In this document: one piece after another, positions 24,801 through 36,800 of the stretch
Layout of the letters: every line of letters begins with the position of its first letter
Position numbering within the stretch: position 1 is the stretch's first letter
Assembly (NCBI GenBank): GCA_014607495.2
Contig: CP053172.1
Coordinates: forward strand, 3,238,888-3,302,887
Source: Carposina sasakii
Taxonomy: Eukaryota > Arthropoda > Insecta > Lepidoptera > Carposinidae
DNA length: 64,000 nucleotides
Reading direction: 5' to 3'
Program-made: the position numbers and the translations under genes
Notes under the pieces: model-generated
What the model was told of the DNA's origin: nothing
What the model saw: only the letters and a program-made list of their open reading frames with translations
Database searches by the model: none

Positions 24801-27800
24801 ACCCCTTCTAATCCGAACACCTCTGTAATCCGAACACGCCCCACCCCCGCCCGCTCGCCCGCGTTTCGCCGTCTCGCCAGTTGCTTACCGAATGTCGAGT
24901 AGGTATCATGCGCTTTTGTTATTGTTACTCGTTCGCCATTTTGTGTTGCTATTGCGTCACTTTTGCATCTATACAGTTACATACATATTTGTGTTTTTAC
25001 ATCAACGTCAAAGAAAAGAAAACACGTTACCCTGACTATTTCTGAGAAATGCGAGATTTTGGATCAACTCAAGGAAGGTATTTCTTTTAGTTTTCTTGCG
25101 CAGAAATATGGTGTGGGCAAATCTACCATTTTTGATATTAAGAAGAAGGAAGAACAGATACGATGTTATGTTGTGAGAACTGAAAAGGGTCCAGGTGCTC
25201 GAAAAACGTTAAAAACGCCCGAAAATCCACAACTCGAAGATGCAATGTTTACGTGGTTTATAGAACAACGACGGAAAAACGTTCCCTTGTCCGGCGATAT
25301 TTTGATGGAGAAGGCGAAATACTTTCATGAACGGCTTGGGCGAGGAGAGTTTTCTGCCAGTAAAGGTTGGTTAGAAAAATTTAAAAGAGACACGGAATAC
25401 GTCAACTCAAAATAACCGGCGAGAAGTTGTCAAACAACGAAGAGGCTGTAAAACCATTCCAGGACAAATTCATGGATAATAAAGGAGAAAGATTTATCCG
25501 CAGAGCAAATCTATAATGCAGATGAGTCTGGTCTCTATTGGAAAACAATACCAGATAAAACGCTAGCATCTGACTTAGAAGTTAGAGCCCCAGGTTCTAA
25601 AGTTTCCAAAGATTTCATGCCTTGTGCGAATGCTGCTGGGACGCACAAACTGCCTTTATTGGTCATTGGAAAAGCACAAAAGCCACGTGCCTTTGCATCT
25701 GTACGAAAGCTACCAGTACATTACATGGGCCAAAGGAATGCATGGGTGACGAGACCTATATTTCTAGAGTGGCTTAAAGGATATTTTATACCTGAAGTAA
25801 AAAAAATCTTATCTAAGAAGAATCTACCACTGAAAGCGTTATTAGTTCTCGATAATGCGCCAGCACATCCGCTTGATGAAGACCTGCAATCCATTGACGA
25901 CAATTTCACAGTTTTATACATGCCTCCTAATTGCACAGCTCTCATTCAGCCAATGGACCAAAACGTTATTCAAAACATAAAGGTGAGTTACAAGAAAAAA
26001 CTTTTGCTGCAAGTTTTTGCGCAACAAGAATTGGAATCTGAACGTACTGTATCCGATGTCCTTAAGAAGACCACTATGAAAGACGCAGTTTTCTCGTTGG
26101 CTGAAAGTTGGCATCAGTTGAATGCGAACTTAATAAAAAAATCTTGGTCTCCCTTGTGGCCTCAATTAAATGTCGAAGAACATACAGACGATGACTTTGA
26201 ACCCGAAGATGATATTCCTTTAGCTTTTTTCGTTAATAGAGGCTTTCGTGAGACTGAAATTAATGACTTCTTACTAAGCAATGATGACCTAAATGAAACT
26301 GAACCTCTTACTGACGATGAAATAATAAGTCAAGTAACACAGGAATGTGACGGCGAAAGTGAAGAAATGTCGCACGTTGAACCAGAAGCAAGCGTTTCCA
26401 TTCAAGCGCGGTGTCTGCCTTAAATACATGTCTTGAATGGGCTGACCAAGTGGACATTCCTTTGCCAGAAAAAATGCTTCTACGTAAATTGCGAGACAAA
26501 GCTTATTATTTGTCATTAAATACCTCCCGACAAACTAAAATATTGGATTTCTTTAAAAAAGTTTAATAAGTGTAACGTGTATAGATGAATATACATTTAA
26601 ATTTTCACAATACTATTAGTTTTATTTCATAAAAATACCGTACAAATTCCCTGTACTATAATCCGAACGCTCCACGAATCCGAACGGGGGGTAAATTTTC
26701 GGAGTTCGGATTAAAGAGGTCGTAGTGTAATATGTTGTGTATTATGTTGATCTTAGATCAAAATTACACACTAAATAACTTAAATTTTATTTAAAAGTAG
26801 AAAGAACCGACAAGAACGACTGACGGTTTATTATTAGTCAAATTTTTAGGGTTCCGTGGCTAAATACGGAACTCGTATAGACTCTATTCAGTGCCTCACC
26901 CGTAAAAACTTAGCACAAAAAAAAGCCTAAATTAAAACTTATACGTTTACATGTTTTTTTCGATGTTTTTTTTTCAATATTATTGATATGTATTTATTTA
27001 TTTTAAGTATATTTAAAATGCCCAGCGTGGTGACTATGGAAAAATCCCCCTATGGCAGTAGCCTTGTGACGTGCCCTGGGGAAGGCCTACGTCCAGCAGT
27101 GTACTGCAATTAGGGTTACCATATGTAAATAGTGGGGTGCCCGTAAAATGCCTGATTTTTCAGAAAAATGCCTGTCCAAAGCAAAACGCTGTAGGTAATA
27201 AGTAAAAGACAAGAGATAATAATAAAGAAGGATATTTATTACTGATATTTGTCATTGCCCTGTCATTCTCGCGCCGCCCAAGCGCAAGTCGCGCGACGAG
27301 ACGCGACCGACGCAATCAAAATCAAACGCAAGCGCGCTGTTGCGTCATTTGAAAATGCCTGTCTCAGACCAATGCCGGCCGCACGCCTGTCTAAACCTTA
27401 AAATGCCTGTCCTATGGTAACCCTAACCGCAACAGGCTGAAGAAGAAGTGGGCGACCCCTCAATGGAGATTTGAACTTCCGAATAGTGTCGCCTGATACA
27501 ATTGAATATTTAACGAAGAAGAGGTGTAGTTTACTTACCGACTGGGCACAGCGGTGTACAAAGGCGCCTTCCAATAAGGCACGGATCCTTTTGTATACTG
27601 TGACTTGACCCGTCCCGCTCCGTAGAAATACCCTATACCGCCGAGACAGTTGGACAATGCTGCGCGTGCTATTGATGTGTCTTCTTCTGAATATCTGTAA
27701 TTGTGTTGGGTTTTAGAGTTTCATAATAATTAGTGGTTTACTAATTTACTAATTTCTATAATCCTGAGGATGCCACGGTTGTTGGCGAAACATATGTAGA

Positions 27801-30800
27801 TTATTTATCTAGTTTTTTATTTCGGAATGGTGCAATGTATTGTCTTGCATGCTAGGTGCTCGGGTCTGGTTTCTCGTGGCGATTGTAGTTAGTGCAAGTG
27901 CCTGTTTTCGCAGTTATGAGTTATCAGATCCGAGGGTCAGTGGAGGGTGTAGGGCCCGGTGATGGGCACACCCATAGTGAATGTTTGAACTTCCGAATTG
28001 TAACGCCTAATACAATTTCATTTATATCTGTAAATATATGACAGCCCATTGGTTAAGACGTGCGCCTTTCAGTCGGGAGGCGTGGGTTCGATCCCAGTCA
28101 CGGGCCTGTACCACTGAATTTATTTAATGTACGAGTTTTTCTAAAAATTGCTCTTACTTAGACATCCAACCAGACTTACCGAGAAGAGTTGGCGTCAGGC
28201 GGGTAGCCGGACGTAAAAACAAATGCCAAAGAAACCATATGGCGCCTACTCCATAAATAACGGGATACAGGCAGGAAGGAACACATACAGGGTTTAATTT
28301 AAAACATCAATAACATCGCAAGACTATACAGGATGTAACAGAAAGGGTATGTTAACTCTTTCCGTCACGCTTTTAGATTAAGAATATTTTTAACATATGT
28401 ATGTAAGTTTTAGCATTATTAACAATAAAAAAATCATATAAAGTAGGAAAAAAAATTATTTATTAAGGTTTTCGAAAAATGAGGTGGTTAGTGCCACTAA
28501 CCACCATGACTATTGATACAAACTATTAATGATAATTTACGCATTTCGATGTGAATACACTGCAAAAAACTTAAGAGTAGTAGTATTTTCATGTAAATAT
28601 ATATAAAACAGATAAATGAGAATAAAGTTAATAAAAAACATTGAAGATAAAAGCTAACTTACTTACCTGTTATTTTTTTTATAAAACACGCAATTAAAAT
28701 TACGTAAGTGCAATATTCAATTCAACTAAATTGAGTTGTCATTCTTTCATTTGGCGGTATATTCGGTCGTATCTTGTTAAGCATGAATCGAACTTTCATG
28801 ATAGTTCAACCGATTATAAGCAGATGGCATAGATTTTAATTAAAAAAATCAGAAATAGGTGGTTAGTGACACTAACCACCAAGATTGAAAGAGTTAAGCG
28901 AAAAGCTATTTAAATAGCCCACTATAGAGAACCTATTTCCAAAATTTGAGACTCGAAATCATATTTTTATTTTTCAAGATTGTATGAAAATTCCTGAGAT
29001 ATTTAAAAATTCTCCATACTATCGGGAAAAATAAACATGTGATTTCTGGTCTCAAATTTTGGAAATAGGTTCTCTATAGTGGGTTATTTACATAGCTTTT
29101 CGCTTAACATACCCTTTCTACTACACCATGTATACCTAGGTAGCTACCATCATAAACAACAACATTTGTTCTACGAGTTTTGATAATTTGTCACATTTTA
29201 CTTTCATACAAAAATAAATATCAATCTAATATTACCTCTGAATGTTCTTAAGTCTGTACATAATACTGAGGCGCGCGCGATCGCGGGCGTCAACCTTTTC
29301 GTATACCTACGAATGGAACATAGACTTACAAATGTCACGAAAGTACAATAAAAGCTTGGAAAATCATTTTTAATTACTGTATTGATTTATGATAAAACTC
29401 GTAGAACAAATGTTATTGTTTATGATTTTACCTATCTAGTTCTGCGAGGTTATTGATGTTTTAAAATTAACCCTGTATATTATAAGGAAGACTCTGATTA
29501 TCAGATTAATAGTGCAAAGAATCCAAGCAGACAAGACAACTCTGAGTCATATGCCTACCGGAATGGAAATGTCTGTACCTAATAAATAAATAAATATTCA
29601 CACACTTCACAACACATTGACCTAGTCCCACACTAAGATCCCTAAGGTCTTGTGTCGTGGGTACTAAGCAACGGTATACATATAAATACATAGATAAGTA
29701 TAGAAACATCCATGACTCGGAAACAAACATCGACAGGACCTATGGCGTCGCAGGCAGGGCCACTACCAACTACACCAATCGGCCGTCGTACCTATGTAGG
29801 TATTTATGATACAAGTGAGCTGTTGCTAATCACACCCAAGGCTTGGTTTAATTAAACACGAGCCAAATAAGTATTTTATTTATTACGTAGGTATTTAATT
29901 GATTTTTAATTATTTATCATCAGTTTTCATCGATCTATTTTAATGACAATATATAGGTACATACATCACAGCAAAATTGCAGTAAAGTATGAAAATATAT
30001 TATTGCGCAGTAGCAAACGTCATCAATGTAGATGTAGGTAAAAAGTTAGATTGCGTATCGAAAATCGGCGCGGTAAGTACCACTTTATGAGCACATAAAG
30101 TGCATAACTCACCCCTTATTATTCAATTTAAATTTCTTCTCAAACTTCTCATCAAACCGTCTCTTTCTCTCGTTCAGTTCGGCGGTATATGCGTCTCCTT
30201 TTAACGCAGGTACAGGCTGATCTTCAGTTGTATATACTATATCTAGTATGAATGGGGTTTCCGCTAGTAATTGTATTGGAACAAAATTCACGGGTTTACC
30301 CTGAAAAACAAATATATTATCATAAAAACACACGGAAGACCAGCGTTATAGCATCTCATGCTATAACATTATGCTGAGTGGCGACCAATTTTTCGTCGCA
30401 CTTTTATATTGTATACTTTTGATGACTTTTGGTATTTTTATGTTATTTTTAATATATATATTTATAATGTGTGTATGTATATATGTATATGTATATATGT
30501 GTATAATGTTTTGATGTATAGTACCTATATGCAGTGATTACGGTATTATACCCACTTTATATATTTTAGCTTGTAATTTTTTATGTGTGTGTGTGGCGAA
30601 AAATAAACGTTTTCTTTCTTTCTTTCAAAAAATATAATTAATTCCAGTTTTATTGCGTGAGGTGCGGAGTGGGTGCTCATACACAGATAAATACTCTTTT
30701 CCATCGAGGGTTCGCCCACCACCACTGGGCCCTACACCCTCCGCTGACCCTCGGATCTGCCGACTCATATAACGTTAGTTGGTTTAGTAGTTAGAACTAA

Positions 30801-33800
30801 CTTAACAACGTCGCCAATATGTAATTTAGAAAAGAGATGATAAAATTCGTCATCCGAGTAATTGACCCGGTAGCTCGGTGGTTAGAGTGGCTGGAACGGT
30901 TTGCAGTGGTCGTGGGTTCGATTCCCACTCGGGTGAAGATTTTTTTCCATTTCTTTATTAATAATTTTATCAAAATTATTATGCAAATATACAGGGTGCA
31001 ACAAAAGGGGTATGTTAAGCGAAAAGCTATATAAATAGCCCACTACAAGGAACCTACCCGCAAAATTTCAGACTCGAAATCACATGTTTATTTTTCCAGA
31101 TAGTATGGAGAATTCCTAAACAACTCATGAATGTTAATACAATCTTGAAAAATAAACATTTGATTTCGAGTCTCAAATTTTGGAAATAGGTTCTCCATAG
31201 TGGGCTATTTACATAGCTTTTCGCTTAACATACCCTTTGTGTTACACCCTGTATAGTATATTTGAAGGCATAAAAATTATGATTATTATGAACAGATCAT
31301 GTATGTATGAGTATGATATCATTACAGAGTATGATGTTATTACAGAGTATGATGTTATTACGGAGTATGATGTTAGAACAGAGTATGATATCATTACGGA
31401 GTATGATGTTATTACGGAGTATGATGTTATTACGGAGTATGATGTTAGAACAGAGTATGATATCATTACAGAGTATGATGTTATTACAGAGTATGATGTT
31501 ATTACGGAGTATGATGTTAGAACAGAGTATGATATCATTACAGAGTATGATGTTATTGCAGAGTATGTTACTCACCTCAATAAGCACTTCATCATCAGTC
31601 CCCAACACAGGCAGTTTCCCGTGTTCGGCATTGTTCTCCACTCGCAGGATCGAATACAGTTTCTCTTTTAGCTCATGAAGACCAGGAGCGTGCGCTTCTG
31701 AGGATGATTTGTGCAGGATATTACCTAAAAACATGTAAAGGGGCATTATTACTAGACGTTAGTAAGCATAAATACATACATACATACATATAAACACGCC
31801 TTTATCCCTTACGGGGTAGGCAGAGCACCAAGGGCCGATAGAACCACATGGTGCCACTTTCGAGGGTATAGTTGAGATGCACAAGTTCAGTACAGTTAAG
31901 TTAGTAAACATAACTTGACGGCCGATTGGTGTAGTTGGTAGTGACCCTGCCTGCGACGCCATAGGTCCTGGGTTCGAATCCCGGTAGGTGCAAACATTGA
32001 TGTGATAAATATCGATGTTTGTTTCCGAGTCATGGATGTTTCTATACTTATCTATGTATTTATATACCGTTGCTTAGTACCCACGACACAAGACCTTATG
32101 GATCTTAGTGTGGGACTAGGTTAATGAGTCGTGAAGTGTGTGAATATTAATGAAAAATATTTAAAAAATATTAAAAAATAATTAGTATAATACCTTATTT
32201 AAAGAATAAAACACGATTGGATAAAAAATTATATACCTTTCAAACAAAAAAAATCGCATTAAAATCGGATCATCCGTTTGGGAGCTACTGATGCCACAGA
32301 CAGACACATACACATTTACACACAGAGAGAGAGAGACACGTCAAACTTATAACACCCCGTCGTTTTTGCGTCGGGGGTTAAAAATGACCCAGTATCACCT
32401 TTACAACTAAGACGAATGTAATGACAAATATACATACAAACAATTATTTATTACAACAGTAGATAGGTTATGTTCATAGTAAATTGCGTTAAAAATTAAA
32501 AAAAACCGCGCGATGCGTCTCGATAGCTACAATATTATTTTAGATAACTATTAAACACCACCTTTTCTTCCTTTTATGTTATGCCATTACCGTTAAAATA
32601 ATACATACATAATTACACCTAAAGTATAAATTAAATTATAGTTAATTATAGTATTTGCCTGCTTAGCTACGCTTAAATGTTATTTTTTGGCACTATTAGG
32701 TCTTTTGTAAGGATATAATACACACTGTGTACCAATGACATTGTAATGACTGTTTGTTGCCATAGTAAAATAAAATAAAAATAAATAAATAAAAAATAAA
32801 ACGTAGTAGTAGTAGTAAAACGGCTCGACCGATTTTCGTAAATCTTAGCATGAATATCGGTTAGGATGGAGAATCGGACACCATCTATTTTTCATCGCCC
32901 TAAATGTTAAGGGTGGTCCACCCCTAAATTTTTTTTCTATTTTTTTAACAAAATTTTTTGTTTTTATTTTTTTATGATACAGCATACAAAAATACATACA
33001 ACCATGAATGTTCACCCCTCTAGGATCAACCCCTTTTACATGGCAAAACAACGTTTGCCGGATCAGATAGTAAATTAATATAAGTTACCGGTGAAATGTA
33101 ATTCCTAATATTTTATTACACACTAGCGGTCGCCCACGACTTCGTCCGCGAAAGGGGGCATTGCATTACCCTATAGACTTCCTCGATAAACGGGCTATCT
33201 TACACTGAAAGAATTTTTCAAATCAGACCAGTAGTTCCTGAGATTAGCGCGTTCAAACAAACAAACAAACAAATTATATATATTAGTATAGATTTTGAAA
33301 TATTTTTTACATCTCGTATGACACACGGAGGCATATTTTATTTATTAAACTTCTTTGAAACTCGAACATAAGCACGTCTATGGTCATGAAGAGCTCGGCG
33401 CCTATTAAAATATCAAAAACCGTGTTCGAGAAGGCGACTCTAAAGAGAATAAAACCTCATTGCATTCAAACATATACTCGAAAAACATAACCCTCCTCCT
33501 GGCGCGCAGTGAAATTGTAGTATACATTTATTGTATACATTACCAATTGTTTTTACCTGACTGCGTCATGTATACAGGGTGTAACAAAAAGGGTATGTTA
33601 AGCGAAAAGCTATGTAAATAGCCCACTGTAGAGAACCCATCCACAAAATTTGAGACCCGAAATCACATGTTTATTTTTCCCGATAGTATGGAGAATTTTT
33701 AAATATCTCAGGCATTTTCATACAATCTTGAAAAATAAAAATGTGATTACGAGTCTTAAATTTTGTAGATAGGTTCTCTATAGTGGGCTATTTAAATAGC

Positions 33801-36800
33801 TTTTCATTTAACATAGCCTTTTTGTTACACCCTGTATACAGGATGTTTTTTTGTGGCCACCTTTAACGAAGGGTACGTATTCTATACATGAAATAAAGTA
33901 AGTTTATGCCAAAAAAAATGCTGGGAAAAAAAAAATTTTTTTTGAAAAAATTTTTTAAATTCCTTGATCGTGCGAAATTTATAGTGTCTAGTGTTTATGT
34001 TAGTTTTTTTATAGACAGATATTAATTATTTTTCGTGAAAAAATCCTGCTACGCGCGTCTATGTGCATTTATGCAGAAAAACGCAGTCTATTTACTCAAC
34101 TTTGGACCCTAATATTTTGGAAACCAGACACTTCCCAGGTATGCTTCCATGGAGAAAAATGATCGTGATAATGAGGAGATTCCGTAGTTTTCAGGAACGT
34201 TGACGACCAAAAATCATCCTGTATATTATAAATATTTTTAAGAAATGAAAAAAAAATCACCCGACTGGGAACCCACGACCTCTCGCATTCCGTGCAGTGC
34301 TCTCACCAACTGAGCTACCGGGTCTATTAATTCGGATGACAAATTTGTCCATCTCTTTAAAACTTTTATTCTTACATTGCGTTTTAGACAACGTTATTTT
34401 TTCATCTAGCCCAAGTAGCATGACCTGCGTAACACGATATGATAAACCGATTTATCGACATTTAGCCTGTCAAAATATGATAAATATATTTTGTATAGAG
34501 ACGATACGATATCCACGATGCATGGTCATGCTAGGGGGGCTGATAGCTATACAATCTACTTTACGACGTCGACACATCTACTCACCCTTATGGACTTGCA
34601 GCGCCACCTTAAACCCCTGCAATATCTGCGTCCACCCCCGTAATCCTCCCGCTTCTGTCCACAGCCTGGCTTCCCCTTCTGTCCCCGAGTCTAACGCGCC
34701 GTACCAGATGAGGCCTACTGGGGACACGGCTGGACCCTGGGGACATTTATGCATATAAACGCATACGCTTAACGAAGGGTACGTACTCTATACATCAAAT
34801 AAAGTAAGTTTATGCCAAAAAAATCCGTTACATTTTTGCTATATGTATAGATGGAACAGATTTCAGAATACCTTAGAAGTTACATTGACGCGGGCAGTCC
34901 ACTGCCCCCCCTTGTCCCCCCCTAAGGTCTTCACAAACGACGTGTATATCTCTAACGGAGGGTCGACTATCTCCTGCTCCCCAAAGGTTTCCCCGTCATG
35001 CCTCAGCCAGCCGAATGTTGGCAGATTGTCGCCTTGTTCACACCAGTGTCTGGATATATAAATAAATAATATTACCTAGAGATCGCCTCTTTACAAGAAA
35101 AATGTGACATCACATAAAGTTGTGGTTTATAAAATGTCACAATTTTATATTATATTTTATAATTTTTTCTATTCACTATGGGTGCGCCCACCACCGGGCC
35201 CTACACCCTCCACTGACCCTTTCTATTCTTTTATTATTATTATTATTATTATATGTAAACAGGCAGGCAGTTGAGGCAACTGATTTTGCCTGTATCTGAA
35301 TGTTCTCTTCTTAGGTTTTTCTATGTTCTTTAATGTGTTTGTCAAGTTTGTTTTTGAAATTATTGACACTTGGTGCCAAAACCACTTCTTCTGGTAGTTT
35401 GTTCCAAGGGTTCACTACCATATAATATTATTATTATTATTTTAATTTTTTCTATAAAACCAACCTTGGAAAACCATTTTAAATTTTAAATGATCTGGCT
35501 TCTCGTTGCGACTGTAGTGTCTTGTGTTCGTGATCATGAGTAGGCAGATCCGAGGGTCAGCGGAGGGTATAGGGCCCGGTGGCGGGCGATCCCTCAATAG
35601 AGATTTGAACTTCCGAATAGTGACGCCTGATACAATTCAACATTTTAAATGAGTCGGATGTTCCCTATAGGTTTTGATTCCCTTGCGAAAGTGGAAAATT
35701 TGCTACATAAACAAGTGTATCTTTTGTTCCGTTGGTTTAGAGGTTTGTTTTTTCACAGCTTTTAGGGACAGTAGACGTGCGTATTTGAAATAAATTTCAG
35801 CTTGATATCTCCATGAGTTCCTGAGAAAAAGGGTATTGACAGACCACAAAGTGATCCTATAAGGGTTCAAGGTACTACATACTACATAATTAATTCATAT
35901 TCATTCATGTTATTAATTCATATTCATTAATTAATTCATTTTCATTCATACATAAATAATTAATTTAATATTCAAAACCGAAAATACTGAAAATTACATT
36001 CACAACATTTCCTATTGGAGTTCTTAGTATCCTTTATTGTACACATAAATTTTTATCATAGACAGTAAGTTGTAAAAGAAATAGTACAAAGGCGAGCTTA
36101 TCTCTAAAAGAGATTTCTTCCAGCAAACCATTAAGTACAAAGAAAATTTTATAATATATAAAAGGAATATCATATGTGCACACATATTAAAACCGTTGTT
36201 ACCATTTGTAGCAATAGATTGTTGTATTTGAGCCTGGAAAGCAGCGGTGGGCTCACACTTTACCACGTGGGACTTAATAGGCTACCTGGTGAAAATGGGT
36301 GTGTAATTTGCACACTTTTGCCCAACCTTTTTGGGGGATAATGGGGGTGACCATAAGTATGTATGTTACTACTTCGTACTAACTCTCGTAGCTACTAACC
36401 TGACACCTTTACGAGAATCGGCCAGATCATACCACATCAGTCCGAATACGGGTGACTTTGGCTCTCTGCTCTTGATGCCAAAGTAGTGTCCCGGTCTGTA
36501 TGTGCCCCAGTATCGCTCCGGTACTTGCAGTCCTGAAGCTTGGATCACCTGAAATTTCGTAACTAGCTTTCACCTTTTTCTAAAATCCTTTATTCAAGTA
36601 TAGCCATTTAGCAGAACAGTAAATCTATAATATAAAAATGAATTGCTAAATGTGTTGGTAAGCGCGAATCTCGAGAACGGCTGAACCGATTATGCTAATT
36701 CTTTTTTTCTAACGGAGAGAAAAATTTAAAAAAATGCCTGAACATATCTAAAACATTCCTTTTCTACATTCCCATACAAACAATTTGTTCGAAATTTGAA

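Larger units (their letters stand above)
24600..26770. repeat. 42-bp minisatellite, five units, split by Tigger
   Basis: Each unit contains the palindrome TTGATCTTAGATCAA. Unit starts are 24628, 24670, 24712, 24754 and 26747. Subtracting the transposon (24779..26727) and one TA gives exactly 42 bp between the last two. Confidence 0.92.

Noticed and set aside
31237..31746. ORFs on both strands with repeating short peptides
   Set aside because: Product of the 18-bp minisatellite next to MOGS exon 5; only the minus-strand exon 31576..31724 is real coding.
34297..34758. 153-codon plus-strand ORF
   Set aside because: It overlaps MOGS exon 4 on the opposite strand and a SINE; no gene-like features of its own.
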